Positions 1 through 8,880 of a stretch of 35,115 nt of DNA are shown here, one piece after another. The notes under the pieces are model-generated. The model saw only the letters and a list, made by a program, of their open reading frames with translations. It did not search any database and was not told where the DNA came from. Location: positions 1-35,115 of the forward strand of contig JAJDWM010000743.1 in the NCBI GenBank assembly GCA_022825595.1. The letters run 5' to 3'. Position numbers and translations under genes: made by a program. This DNA comes from Bryobacterales bacterium (GTDB lineage Bacteria > Acidobacteriota > Terriglobia > Bryobacterales > UBA6623). Position 1 is the first letter of the stretch. Each line of letters opens with the position of its first letter.

Positions 1-1050
1 GCGCCCGAGGGAGTTCCCTGGGCGTTCTGGTACGGATCGCGGGAGCCGCACCGCGCATACGAGTTTCGGTCCGGAGAGACGTTGGGCGGCAAGCAGCCCG
101 ACGAGATCGATAACGTGCCGGCGTACTGGCCCGACACAGAAACCGTGCGCCACGACATGCTGGACTACGCCTTTGAGATCGAGCACTTCGACGATCACCT
201 GGGGCGCATGCTACAGCAGCTCCAAGACAGAGGGATCCTGTCCAACACGCTGGTGATCGTCACGTCCGACAATGGCATGCCCTTCCCGCGCGCCAAGGCT
301 CAGGAGTACGAAATATCCAATCACCTGCCGCTGGCGATGATGTGGCCGGAGGGAATCCCCCATCCCGGGCGCTCTGTCAGGGATTTTGTGAGCTTTGTCG
401 ACCTGGCACCGACGATCCTAGACGCTGCGGGCGTGGACTGGGACGGTAGCGGAATGCAGCCGGCGGCGGGCCAGAGCCTTGTCCCGCTGCTGCAGTCGGA
501 CGAGTCTGGGCAGGTAGATCCGGCCCGCGATCACGTGCTCATCGGCAAGGAGAGGCACGATATCGGTCGGCCGAACGACGCCGGCTATCCCATTCGCGGC
601 ATTGTGCAGGGCAACCTCCTGTACCTGCGGAACTTCGCTCCCGACCGCTGGCCGGCCGGAAACCCGGAAACGGGATACCTGGCTGTCGACGCAAGTCCGA
701 CCAAGACCGAAATCCTGAACCTGAGGCGGTCGGGAGGGGACGCGAGCTTCTGGGAGATGGCCTTCGGGAAGCGGGGGGCCGAAGAACTCTACAACATCGA
801 AGAAGACCCGGCGTGCGTTCGGAACCTCGCTGACGACCTTGAGTACGCTCCCGCCAAGGAGCGGCTCGCGGACCTGCTAGCGTCGAGGCTCACTGAGCAA
901 GGCGATCCGCGGATGTCGGGCGAGGGCGATGTGTTCGACGCCTACCCGGTCGCGACGCGCTGGGCCGGGTACTACGAGAAGTTCCTTGCGGGCGAGATGG
1001 AGTTCGCCGTTTGGATCATTCGCGACGACATGGATCCGCCAATGGACTGA
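1..1050 (+). CDS. Sulfatase (arylsulfatase family), 3' part
   Basis: This is the C-terminal 349 residues of a type I sulfatase; the frame is open from base 1, so the N-terminus with the formylglycine Cys lies outside the window. The family hydrolyses sulfate esters or sulfamates, usually on glycans, in the periplasm. The visible start carries the W-Y-G-S-R-E-P-H-R stretch that holds active-site residues in heparan-N-sulfatase-like members. Around residues 78-88 there is the V-T-S-D-N-G-M-P metal-ligand motif, followed by a [11 protein letters not shown] segment and the usual C-terminal block ending in E-L-Y-N-I-E-E-D-P. The neighbours are Gfo/Idh/MocA oxidoreductases on the opposite strand, which suggests a glycan or sugar-use locus. 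A TTG at 82 could be misread as a start, but the coding frame clearly continues upstream. The substrate cannot be told from sequence. Confidence 0.93.
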   Translation, partial: APEGVPWAFWYGSREPHRAYEFRSGETLGGKQPDEIDNVPAYWPDTETVRHDMLDYAFEIEHFDDHLGRMLQQLQDRGILSNTLVIVTSDNGMPFPRAKAQEYEISNHLPLAMMWPEGIPHPGRSVRDFVSFVDLAPTILDAAGVDWDGSGMQPAAGQSLVPLLQSDESGQVDPARDHVLIGKERHDIGRPNDAGYPIRGIVQGNLLYLRNFAPDRWPAGNPETGYLAVDASPTKTEILNLRRSGGDASFWEMAFGKRGAEELYNIEEDPACVRNLADDLEYAPAKERLADLLASRLTEQGDPRMSGEGDVFDAYPVATRWAGYYEKFLAGEMEFAVWIIRDDMDPPMD

Positions 1051-1076
1051 GGGCTGCGGGCCGGGCCCCCAATGCC

Positions 1077-2213
1077 CTACGCGCCCATCATCTCGTCCCA
1101 GGTCACCTCAGCCCGGACGTCCATCGCCATGCGACCGAGGATCGCCGTGAGCGTGCTCTCGGCCCCTCTCACACCGGTGTTTTCGGGCTTGCCCTCGGCA
1201 ATCCGCCTGATGAAGGAGTCCATGGCGTCCAGCGTGTTGCCGCGCTCGGAGGGCTCGAGGACCTCATCGCCCCGACCGCGGTAGTGCCGCCAGTGCAATT
1301 CGGAGGTCTCGATCATTCCGTTCGTCCCGAAGAACTGCTCGTGGACTTCCCGGTAGTTGTTCGAGCCCAAGGTGGAGCCGGCCAGGGAAGCGAGCACGCC
1401 ACCCTCGTACTCATAAACGACGTTGTTGTTGTCGCGCATGTCGCCTGCCCGATCGGCCGTCTTGGAACCGCGGCCGACGGCGCTGAGGGGATGGCCGCCT
1501 AGGAACCAGTTGAGGATGTCGATGCAGTGGACGTTGTTCTCGACGATCAGGTCTCCGGATAGCTCGCTCCAGACATGCCAGCGGCGGATCTTGTCGATGT
1601 CGGTCTCCGGAGGCCGGCGCTCGGACGCCGCGCGCGAGCTTCCCCCCGTCTTGAGAAAGTGGGCGTGGGCCATGCGGATCTCACCGATCGCGCCCGAGTC
1701 GTGGACCCGCTTGGCCTTCAGGTACGTCTTTGCGTAGCGCCTCTGGAAGCCCATCGTGATGTTGAGCCGGCGGTCGGCGGAATCGGAGGCCCTCATGATC
1801 CGCTTGCAGTCCTCGACGCTCACGGCGGCGGGCTTCTCGATGTAGATGTGCTTGCCGGCCCGCACGGCGGCTTCGAAGTGGTCGGCGTGCAGGTGGGGTG
1901 GTGTCGCGATGATGACCGCATCGACGTCTGCGGCTAGGAGTTCGTTCAGGTCGTTGTATTCCTTCGGGGCGTTCGTCCCGATGCGCTGCTTGGCCCGTGC
2001 AATCTGCTCGTCGAACAGGTCGCACATCGCCACCAGCCGCGCATCGGTCGCCTCTAGCAGCGAGCGCGCCAGCGAGCCGCCGCGACCGCCGCATCCGATC
2101 AGGCCAACCGATGGGGCAGAGTTCGCCGCGGCGCCGCGCACGGCCGCGAGGGGTAACGCGATCGCGGCAGTTTGCAGGACCGTCCTGCGGGAAGTCGTGT
2201 TAGATCGTGTCAT
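1077..2213 (-). CDS. Tat-exported Gfo/Idh/MocA family oxidoreductase
   Basis: A 378-residue NAD(P)-dependent oxidoreductase of the Gfo/Idh/MocA family, members of which oxidise or reduce sugars and related polyols. The N-terminus has a twin-arginine signal (S-R-R-T-V-L-Q, then a hydrophobic stretch ending near AAANS), so it is probably exported folded with its cofactor. The Rossmann motif reads G-L-I-G-C-G-G-R-G. The family E-K-P catalytic lysine motif is present (I-Y-I-E-K-P). A C-terminal alpha/beta domain follows, with H-C-I-D-I-L-N-W. The ATG at 2213 has a GAGGTG ribosome site about 8 bases upstream. It lies 27 bases downstream of a second gene of the same family, very likely in one operon. 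The substrate is unknown. Confidence 0.93.
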   Translation of the reverse strand: MTRSNTTSRRTVLQTAAIALPLAAVRGAAANSAPSVGLIGCGGRGGSLARSLLEATDARLVAMCDLFDEQIARAKQRIGTNAPKEYNDLNELLAADVDAVIIATPPHLHADHFEAAVRAGKHIYIEKPAAVSVEDCKRIMRASDSADRRLNITMGFQRRYAKTYLKAKRVHDSGAIGEIRMAHAHFLKTGGSSRAASERRPPETDIDKIRRWHVWSELSGDLIVENNVHCIDILNWFLGGHPLSAVGRGSKTADRAGDMRDNNNVVYEYEGGVLASLAGSTLGSNNYREVHEQFFGTNGMIETSELHWRHYRGRGDEVLEPSERGNTLDAMDSFIRRIAEGKPENTGVRGAESTLTAILGRMAMDVRAEVTWDEMMGA

Positions 2214-2240
2214 TTGTAGTGCACCTCGCGCTGGCCCCTC

Positions 2241-3299
2241 TCAGCCCATCATTTCCGATGCCCGGAGCAGGGTCTCATGGACCAAGAGTTCGTGGTCGTA
2301 GGAGTGCTTGAGCGGGGTTTTGGTCTTGAACGCCCTCGCAAACTCCTCGAAGTCTGCAATGTAGCGCGGCTGTGGCCCGAGGTCGACCGTCTGCCAACCC
2401 TCCTTGTAGGGCCCACGGGCGGTCCGCATGGCGACCTGCATCTTCGAGTGACCGCCGAGCGGCTGGATCATCATGGTCCCATCAGTGCCGATCACCTCGA
2501 ACGAGCGATGATCCCCCGACCCGTACATGCGGGCCGTCGTCGAGACCACGGCCAGACCCCCGTCATATTCGAGGACAGCCAATGTGTTGTCCTTCAGATC
2601 GTCGTCGACGCCCGTGTCGTGGCGCAGCCACGTTTGGACATTCGTGGGCCGACCAGTGAACTCCAGCACTCGGTCGATCATGTGGCCGGCTAGCTCGAAC
2701 ATCGCACCTCCCGGATAGCGCGCCTCCAGATCCCGCTGGGACTGGCCGCGGTCCGAGTTCATAGTGGCGCGCACCAAGTGCACGTGTCCTAGCCAACCCT
2801 GATTGGCAGCCTCGACGGCCGCGTTGATGCCGGCTTGGCCGCGCAAGACCCACCCCTTCTGGAGGAGCAGGTCCTTGGCGCGCGCGGCGTCCACCAGTTC
2901 CTTGAAGGGTTCGTAGGTGTCCCCGGCCGGCTTCTCCAAGTGCAGGTGCTTACCGGCATCGATCACCTTGTGGCCCCACGGGATCGCCTGCCAAGGCTTG
3001 CACTCCACAACCACCAGGTCAATGGTGGTGTCGCTTAGCAGCTCGCTCTCTGAGACCCACGCCTGCCCCTTGAAGAGCGGATCCGCCGCCTGGCGCTTCT
3101 GCACTGCATCGTCGTGCTCGCAGATGCAGATCACCTCGTAGTCGGGCGAATCGATCATAGCCTGGAGTTTTCCTCGCACATGGCTGTGCTGGGTGCCCAG
3201 GACGGCGGCGCGAATCTTGGCGCTCTGAGCCTTGGCGCCGCCTGCCGCGGCTAGTGCGGCAGTCGACGACATCAGAAATGCCCTGCGGTCCAATGACAT
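2241..3299 (-). CDS. Tat-exported Gfo/Idh/MocA family oxidoreductase
   Basis: A 352-residue oxidoreductase of the same family as its downstream neighbour. The start is placed at the ATG at 3299: it begins M-S-L-D-R-R-A-F-L-M, a twin-arginine signal, and has AGAGGGGA about 8 bases upstream. The frame is open further up to 3407, but that extension reads as non-signal, arginine-rich sequence. Key features are A-V-L-G-T-Q-H-S-H in the nucleotide-binding region, L-H-L-E-K-P with the catalytic lysine, and A-G-H-M-I-D-R-V in the catalytic domain. It is the first gene of a two-gene minus-strand operon. Two adjacent exported paralogues could act on successive or alternative sugar substrates; that is inference. 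Confidence 0.92.
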   Translation of the reverse strand: MSLDRRAFLMSSTAALAAAGGAKAQSAKIRAAVLGTQHSHVRGKLQAMIDSPDYEVICICEHDDAVQKRQAADPLFKGQAWVSESELLSDTTIDLVVVECKPWQAIPWGHKVIDAGKHLHLEKPAGDTYEPFKELVDAARAKDLLLQKGWVLRGQAGINAAVEAANQGWLGHVHLVRATMNSDRGQSQRDLEARYPGGAMFELAGHMIDRVLEFTGRPTNVQTWLRHDTGVDDDLKDNTLAVLEYDGGLAVVSTTARMYGSGDHRSFEVIGTDGTMMIQPLGGHSKMQVAMRTARGPYKEGWQTVDLGPQPRYIADFEEFARAFKTKTPLKHSYDHELLVHETLLRASEMMG

Positions 3300-3554
3300 G
3301 GTTCTTTCCCCTCTGGTTCCTTGGCTGCCGCAGTTCGCCAACGGCCGATCGTCGCTGGGAACGTCCTCGCCGGGTCTGCGGCGTTCTTGCTGCGCAAGTC
3401 CATGCATAGTTTGCCACTAAGTGGCGGTCGCGCGCGACCCACGCTCGGGATCCCCGGCAGGCAACAGGCCAAACTTTCGTGACGGTGCCCACATGCACCA
3501 CTCGGGCTGGGCGGCGCGCGCTGTTCCGCAACTCCGGCATGGGTACCATTGGGC
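3300..3554. promoter_or_regulatory. Divergent intergenic region with short dyads
   Basis: The 255-base gap between the oxidoreductase operon (minus) and the hydrolase (plus) should hold both promoters. A 13-base perfect odd palindrome, GCCACT-A-AGTGGC, lies at 3413-3425. A smaller CTTGC-TGC-GCAAG dyad lies at 3386-3398. Either could be an operator, but nothing ties them to a named regulator. A TACCAT hexamer at 3544-3549 sits 5 bases before the hydrolase ATG and could be a -10 for a leaderless transcript. Confidence 0.3.
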
Positions 3555-4838
3555 ATGCCCGTTCACAAGCACGCACGAATCCTGCTGGCAAGCTGCCTAG
3601 TCCTCGCCTCGCTGCTCACCATTCCGCCGGCGGCGGCGCAAGACCTCGTCCCTGCCGTTCCGGAATCGGTCGGGATGTCCAGCGAGCGGCTAAAGCGACT
3701 CGACGACGCCATGCACGAGTACGTCTCGGACGGACGCCTGGCGGGGGCGGTCGTCCTCGTCGCCCGGCGGGGGCGCGTTGTCTATCACAAGGCCTTCGGA
3801 GAGCGGGACATGGAGTCCGGCTCTCCAATGCGAAAGAACGCAATCTTCCGCATTGCGTCACAGACCAAGGCACTGGTAAGCGCGGGGATCCTAGCGCTCC
3901 AAGAGCAGGGGAAACTCCTGATCAGCGATCCTCTCGGCAGATTCCTTCCCGAGTTCAGCAAGACCGGCGTGGCCGTCGCGACAGAGGCCGGCGGATACGA
4001 TGTCGTCCCGGCCAAGAGGCCGATCACGCTTCGGGACCTGCTGACTCACACCGCCGGCATCAGTTACGGCCAAGGGACGGCGAAGGACCGCTGGGAGGCA
4101 GCGGGCGTCCAAGGGTGGTATTTCGCGGACAGGGAGGAGCCCGTGGGCGAGACCATCGCACGCATGGCGTCCCTGCCCTTCGACGCGCAGCCCGGCGAGC
4201 GCTGGGTGTACGGGTACAACACCGACATTCTCGGCGCGGTCGCCGAGCGCGCCAGCGGCAAGCCCTTGGACGTGTTCCTGCGGGAGACGGTCCTGGAGCC
4301 GCTGGACATGAAGGACACGCACTTCTACCTCCCGGAAGGCAAGGCCGGTCGCCTTGCCACGGTCTATTCGGCTACGGAGGACGGGCTCGAACGAGCGCCC
4401 GACCCTGGGCACATGGTCGGGCAGGGGCAGTACCTCAAAGGGCCCCGCGTGAGCTTCTCCGGCGGAGCGGGGCTGCTGTCAACCGCCCGCGACTACTCCC
4501 GCTTCTTGCAGATGATGCTCAACGGAGGGACTCTGGACGGCCAACGCATCCTGAGCCGCAAGACCGTCGAACTCATGGTCTCGGACCATCTCCACGCGAT
4601 CGACTTTCGCCCTGGCCAAGGCTTCGGCCTTGGGTTCTACGTGATCAAGGATGTCGGAGCCCGGGGCACTCCCGGCTCGGTCGGCGAATTCGGCTGGGGC
4701 GGTGCGTACCACTCGACCTATTGGGCGGACCCCCAGGAGGGACTTGTTGTGGCATACCTGACCCAGCTGATCCCCGCGAACGGGCTGGACGACCACTCGA
4801 GGCTGCGGGCGTTGGTCTATCAGGCGATCACCGATTGA
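3555..4838 (+). CDS. Serine beta-lactamase-like hydrolase (class C / EstB-like)
   Basis: A 427-residue exported serine hydrolase of the beta-lactamase/penicillin-binding-protein-like family. This family includes class C beta-lactamases, D-aminopeptidases and EstB-type esterases. The N-terminus is a Sec signal peptide (a hydrophobic run ending near P-A-A-A-Q). The nucleophile motif S-Q-T-K begins at residue 102, matching SxxK. D-L-L-T-H-T-A-G-I and a tyrosine-containing Y-G-Y-N-T-D-I-L-G follow. A W-G-G block (F-G-W-G-G-A-Y) near residue 380 stands where class C enzymes have K-T-G, which favours an esterase or peptidase over a true beta-lactamase. ATG 3555 is preferred over TTG 3549 because a TACCAT -10-like hexamer ends 5 bases before it and no Shine-Dalgarno site is visible. 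It is transcribed divergently from the oxidoreductase operon. Confidence 0.88.
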   Translation: MPVHKHARILLASCLVLASLLTIPPAAAQDLVPAVPESVGMSSERLKRLDDAMHEYVSDGRLAGAVVLVARRGRVVYHKAFGERDMESGSPMRKNAIFRIASQTKALVSAGILALQEQGKLLISDPLGRFLPEFSKTGVAVATEAGGYDVVPAKRPITLRDLLTHTAGISYGQGTAKDRWEAAGVQGWYFADREEPVGETIARMASLPFDAQPGERWVYGYNTDILGAVAERASGKPLDVFLRETVLEPLDMKDTHFYLPEGKAGRLATVYSATEDGLERAPDPGHMVGQGQYLKGPRVSFSGGAGLLSTARDYSRFLQMMLNGGTLDGQRILSRKTVELMVSDHLHAIDFRPGQGFGLGFYVIKDVGARGTPGSVGEFGWGGAYHSTYWADPQEGLVVAYLTQLIPANGLDDHSRLRALVYQAITD

Positions 4839-5301
4839 GGACCCTGACCGTTCGGTTTCGATCGGGGCGCCCCAAGGAATCGCCGTCCGGCGGACTGGGT
4901 CGGCCTTCTCGCCAGAACGATCCGCGAGCGAACCCTAAGGGTGGCGGGCGGGCCCACTCTTGCGCGGGCAACCTGACCGGTGGCCGGAGTGTCGAGCCAG
5001 CAGCCATGCGCTGGCCCAATCAGCATCACTCGCTCCGGACAGTTTCTCGTTGGCATCCTCTCAAGTGCCACGCCAATATGTCGAGTCTCTGGGGCATGCT
5101 CTTGGTCGGCCTCGAGACAACCGGCGAAGCCGTACGGTCGTGGCTCTAGGGCTAGGCGCTCCTCACGGTTCTCTGGCCACCCACCTGCGCCGGCTGGAGT
5201 TGGCATTGACCAGTACCCCTCGTCGACGACCGTGGTCGTGGCCTCTCCGACCTCCAGCGTCCCCAGCGACCGGGTTCTGAGGAGTGCCCAGCGACCCAAC
5301 T
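4839..5301. other. Intergenic stretch without recognisable gene
   Basis: This gap of 463 bases lies between two convergent genes. Several overlapping open frames exist on both strands (for example 4820-5311 minus), but none has recognisable motifs, a ribosome site or a protein-like composition. They look like the chance open frames expected at high G+C. No terminator hairpin with a T-run and no inverted-repeat ends of an insertion sequence were seen. It may be decayed coding DNA. Confidence 0.4.
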
Positions 5302-6468
5302 TCACTTCCAATCGGCGACTTCACGGCATAGGTCGTGGAGGCCGATGGCCTCGACGCTAGCTTCGACCGGATACCTCTCTGTCCCTCGGTGCACCGCGAA
5401 CGCGCGGGTTGGATTGACATCCCGGCGAGCGTTGTGGAATCCTCGGCGCAGCTTTGGAGGCGTGCCACTCTTGATCGCCATCACCCAGATCTGTCCGCTG
5501 GAATGTTCGAGGACAAGATCGATCTCAGCGCCGTCCGCCGTCCGATAGAAGCTCGGCTGAACACGATTCGGCGCAACAGCCAGCACGTTCTCGATCACGA
5601 AACCTTCCCAACTGTCCCCAACAACCGGGTGCCCGAGCAGCGCATCCATGTCCGGCAGGCCCAGCAGGGCGTGAAGCAGGCCGGAGTCTCGGACGAAGAC
5701 CCTAGGGGACCTGGTGAGTCGCTTGCCAACGTTCGCGACATGCGCCGGCAAGCGCCTCACCAAGAGGAGGTCGACTAAGAGATCGATGTAGCGAATTACG
5801 GTCCTGCCGGACACGGACAATGCGCGCGCCAACCGCGACGCGTTCAGAACGTGACCCTGGCTGTGGGCAAGCATCGTCCAAAATCGGCGCAGGGTTGCCG
5901 CCGGAATGCGCGGACCTATTTGGGGGATGTCCCGCTCCAGGTAGGTCCGGATCAGCTCCTCCCGCCAGACGAAGCTTCGATCATCTGAAACTTGCAGGAA
6001 GCTGGGCGGAAAGCCGCCCCGGAGCCAGAGCCTGTCCCCGTCGGTTGGCGGCAACTCCAGAACACCGAAGGGGTTGAGCTCTATGTAGGCGATCCGACCC
6101 GCGAGGCTCTCGCCGGACTGGTTCAGGAGAGCGCCCGATGCGGATCCGGACAAGAGGAAGCGCCCGGCTGTAAGCCCGCGACGCATCCCTTCGTCAATGA
6201 TGCCACGAAGGGGCGCAAACAGCTCGGGAGCCCTCTGCACTTCGTCGATCACAACCGGTCTCTGAGCGTGGATGGAGAGGTGCCTCACCGGATCGGACAG
6301 CCTTCGAAGGTGGTGCGGGTTCTCCAAGTCAAGGTAGACGCTGTCTTGGCTGTCTGCGATGCCACGGACCAAGGTGGTCTTGCCGACCTGACGCGGGCCG
6401 AGTACTGCTACCGCTGGGAAACACTCAAGTCGCTGTCTCACGCTTGGCTCGGTTTGGCGGGGGATCAT
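5302..6468 (-). CDS. AAA_14 ATPase with C-terminal DUF4143 domain
   Basis: A 388-residue, apparently full-length member of the widespread AAA_14 + DUF4143 family. Its cellular role is not established; it is often found in genome-plastic regions. Walker A is G-P-R-Q-V-G-K-T-T-L (residues about 24-33). Walker B is P-V-V-I-D-E-V-Q, followed by the sensor-like F-L-L-S-G-S-A-S. An arginine-rich helix (R-T-Y-L-E-R-D-I-P) precedes a winged-helix-like segment. The DUF4143 nuclease-like fold contains A-E-I-D-L-V-L-E. In that fold the family's usual E-x-K is here A-I-K (V-M-A-I-K-S-G), so the acidic residue is missing. It starts at ATG 6468 without an obvious ribosome site and stands alone between long intergenic stretches. 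Confidence 0.9.
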   Translation of the reverse strand: MIPRQTEPSVRQRLECFPAVAVLGPRQVGKTTLVRGIADSQDSVYLDLENPHHLRRLSDPVRHLSIHAQRPVVIDEVQRAPELFAPLRGIIDEGMRRGLTAGRFLLSGSASGALLNQSGESLAGRIAYIELNPFGVLELPPTDGDRLWLRGGFPPSFLQVSDDRSFVWREELIRTYLERDIPQIGPRIPAATLRRFWTMLAHSQGHVLNASRLARALSVSGRTVIRYIDLLVDLLLVRRLPAHVANVGKRLTRSPRVFVRDSGLLHALLGLPDMDALLGHPVVGDSWEGFVIENVLAVAPNRVQPSFYRTADGAEIDLVLEHSSGQIWVMAIKSGTPPKLRRGFHNARRDVNPTRAFAVHRGTERYPVEASVEAIGLHDLCREVADWK

Positions 6469-7193
6469 TCCCGAAAATCTGACATTGCATGCCGGATTTA
6501 CGGGGTTATCGGCGTTTAGTCCCGAGGACGATGGCCCAATGTCCGGGAGTGGGCCACTGCCTCGTCACGGAGAGTCCTCCCGGATTCGGCTGTACTGTGC
6601 CACAGCGCCGGATCCTGGTGACTGGGGCCCGACGCATCGAGTCCGCCGGAAATCCCGCGTCCGCCCCTCACGCGACGGCCCTGGCGCTCTCGATCGCACA
6701 AGCCCCATACCGCCGCTCCCGCAGTCCGGGCATGTGTAGGCGTACGCCACCTCATAGCCGGGGCTCAAGCACGATCTGAGCGTCTCTCCCGAACAGCGCG
6801 GTCAGCCGCGGGTTCGGGCACGACGAAACGCCTCCTGGCAGCAGCTGCAAGTCCGGGGCTCAGACTCGACAAGCGGCTGTAGAGACCTGATTCACGCCCG
6901 CATCGAACGGCAGCGAAACCGAAGATGCGGCTGGTGTCATCGCGGGAACCGTCACTGCTGCGATCATCGCCCCGGCTCTCAATCGGGCTGATCGAGACCT
7001 GACGAGGCACACACGGCTGGATCGCCAGGCCGTCCAGTGGAGCAACTGGATCGAGTCTTGCCAGATTGCCCGGCCTGTGACATTTCATGCCCGCGATCGG
7101 CGTCCCTGATTGATCCCGGTGTTCGGCGCGAAGCGCCCAGCGGTCCGCCCATCAGCCATCTCCCAGCTTGGATGCCTGTGCTAACCTGCCTGC
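6469..7193. other. Long intergenic region containing kinase-gene debris
   Basis: This 725-base gap separates the ATPase from the FG-GAP lipoprotein. Its only interpretable content is a decayed copy of the 3' end of the LytS-type kinase gene at about 6668-6835. The remaining sequence holds only short, unrecognisable open frames on both strands. A TAACCT hexamer at 7182-7187 lies 6 bases before the lipoprotein GTG. Confidence 0.5.
6668..6835 (-). pseudogene. Degenerate 3' fragment of a LytS-type histidine kinase gene
   Basis: Read on the minus strand, this stretch aligns in frame with the last ~55 codons of the intact kinase gene at 8881-10215. Shared blocks include L-T-x-L-F-G-x-D, Q-x-V-L-E-P-R, G-G-V-R, L-R-E-R and the shared C-terminus A-R-A-V-A followed by TGA at 6668-6670. 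An in-frame TGA at 6752-6754 (plus-strand tca) interrupts it, where the intact gene continues after E-P-R-Q with glycine. Nucleotide similarity is also visible, for example gcgacggccctggc and cgctcccgcagt in both. Upstream of about 6835 the similarity fades and no ATPase N-box or histidine region is found. It is therefore a fragment, not a second kinase. Confidence 0.82.
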
Positions 7194-8420
7194 GTGCGAT
7201 TCCTCTTGGCTGCTCTCCTGCTCGGCAGTACGTTCCTCGGCTGCGATGGGAACTCGTCCGAATCGCAGCCCGTCGCAGCGGGCCCGGTCCAATTTCGAAC
7301 ACACGTCATCGAAGCCGAAATCCCGGGCGGGTACGCCGTGATGACGTCCGACGTCAACAACGACGGGAAACTCGACGTTCTGGGCATGACTTCGCGCATC
7401 AAGGAGTTGCCCTGGTACGAGAACCCCTCTTGGGATCGCCATGTCCTGATCCAGGACATGAACGGTCTGGTGAACATGGCTGCGCATGACGTCGACGGTG
7501 ACGGCATCCCGGAGATCGCGATCGAGAACGAGTTCAGCATGGTTGCCGCCAACAGCAGGGGACTGGTATGGCTCCTCAAGAACGACGGCGACCTCCGCAG
7601 TCCCTGGCGATCCATCCCTGTAGATGAACTGACGACCTCCCACCACCTCGCCTGGGCCGACATCGATGGGGACGGCTCAAAGGAGCTGATCAATGGCCCG
7701 CTGATCGGCGCAGACGCGCTGGCTCCGAAGTACGAAGACAACGTGCCGCTCGTCTACTACCCCGTTCCGGACGCCCTCGACGGCACTTGGGAGAGGCGGC
7801 TCATCGACGACCAGCTCCGAGGTGTTCTGCACCGCGTCCGTGTTGTGCAATGGGACGACGATCCCCGTGAAGAGCTGCTGACTGCCGGATTCGACGGAAT
7901 CACGCTCCACGATCCAACTGGCGAGGGAGAAGAGGTCCGCTGGGAAAACACGCGGCTTTCACGCGGACACAAAGAAGAGCCCAGAACAGCGGGAGCGAGC
8001 GACGTCGCCGTAGGCAGCCTCAACGGTACGCGAATCATCACTTCGGTCGAGCCGTGGCACGGGAATGAGGTCGTCGTGTATACGCAAGACGAGGCCGGCA
8101 CTTGGGAGCGGCAGATCATTTACGACCAGCTCATCGAGGGGCACGAAGTCTGCATGGGTGACTTCAACGGTGACGGACGAGATGACATAGTCGCCGGAGA
8201 CCGCGCTCGGGGCGAGATCGCGGGCTCGCACGTCTTCTACTCACAGGATGACGGCGGGGCCGAATGGTTGCATCAGGATCTCGACCCGATGGGAATGTCC
8301 GCCTCCGGTTGCGAGGTCGCCGACATCAATGGAGACGGGCTTGCGGACATCGTCCAGATCGGCGGTGCGACGAAGAATATCAAGTGGTACGAGAATCTGG
8401 GCCAATCGTCCCAGCCGTAA
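7194..8420 (+). CDS. FG-GAP/VCBS-repeat lipoprotein
   Basis: A 408-residue surface or periplasmic lipoprotein. The N-terminus is a lipoprotein signal with lipobox S-T-F-L-G-C, lipidated Cys at about residue 18. The body is a beta-propeller of FG-GAP/VCBS repeats carrying calcium-binding D-x-D/N-x-D-G loops: D-V-N-N-D-G, D-V-D-G-D-G, D-I-D-G-D-G, D-F-N-G-D-G and D-I-N-G-D-G. Repeated W-Y-E-N segments typical of this propeller group also occur. Such proteins bind carbohydrates or other proteins outside the cell, but no enzymatic site is evident. The GTG start at 7194 is chosen because the signal peptide begins there. There is no Shine-Dalgarno site, and a TAACCT hexamer ends 6 bases upstream, consistent with a leaderless message. 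Confidence 0.9.
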   Translation: MRFLLAALLLGSTFLGCDGNSSESQPVAAGPVQFRTHVIEAEIPGGYAVMTSDVNNDGKLDVLGMTSRIKELPWYENPSWDRHVLIQDMNGLVNMAAHDVDGDGIPEIAIENEFSMVAANSRGLVWLLKNDGDLRSPWRSIPVDELTTSHHLAWADIDGDGSKELINGPLIGADALAPKYEDNVPLVYYPVPDALDGTWERRLIDDQLRGVLHRVRVVQWDDDPREELLTAGFDGITLHDPTGEGEEVRWENTRLSRGHKEEPRTAGASDVAVGSLNGTRIITSVEPWHGNEVVVYTQDEAGTWERQIIYDQLIEGHEVCMGDFNGDGRDDIVAGDRARGEIAGSHVFYSQDDGGAEWLHQDLDPMGMSASGCEVADINGDGLADIVQIGGATKNIKWYENLGQSSQP

Positions 8421-8880
8421 TCCCAGAGGCCAAGGGACAGCGACGTGCAGGGGATCCCGATCTAGGAACGACCTGAACGGCGCCGCCGCGATCCAACTCC
8501 GACCGCGCTCGCACGGACCGGCGAGGCTTAGCCAGGGCCGGGGGGCGACGCTCGCCAACCGGTTGCAGCCGCCAATTCCGTCGAGAAGGCGCCGCGCTTC
8601 GTCAACGCAATCAAGGAGCGCGGTCTCGCGCCCGTCGCTGACGCCAAGGGGATGGGCGGCAATGCGCTTGGGCCGTGGACGAGACCCAAACTGTGGTCGG
8701 GCGGATTGCCGCATCCCACCCGGGATGCCGACGAGTAGCTTCTCGGCGCCGCGGTCAGCGTGTCCCTGAGGGCGACCTCGACCACGGAGATGCACTTACG
8801 GAACGACCTCCGGAGGCCCATCAGGCGGGAGTGAGTGCTAGTATCCCAACCCGCTTCGCGGGAACTCGGGTGCCCAACCC
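8421..8880. other. Intergenic stretch with a startless open frame
   Basis: This 460-base convergent gap separates the FG-GAP gene from the LytS-type kinase. On the plus strand, 8532-8738 is an open frame without a plausible start codon. Its translation looks protein-like (for example F-V-N-A-I-K-E-R-G-L-A-P-V-A-D-A-K, later P-K-L-W-S-G-G-L-P-H-P-T-R), so it may be the decayed tail of a lost gene. I do not recognise the family. A small CCCGC-TTC-GCGGG hairpin near 8849-8862 lies just past the kinase stop but lacks a T-run. Confidence 0.3.

Noticed and set aside
3479-5149. 556-codon plus-strand open frame over the serine hydrolase
   Set aside because: Out-of-frame shadow of the hydrolase with Arg/Gly/Pro-rich composition; the other frame has all catalytic motifs.
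4820-5311. 163-codon open frame on the minus strand in the gap after the serine hydrolase
   Set aside because: It overlaps both the hydrolase end and the ATPase end, has no recognisable motif and competes with open frames on the other strand; typical of high-G+C chance frames.
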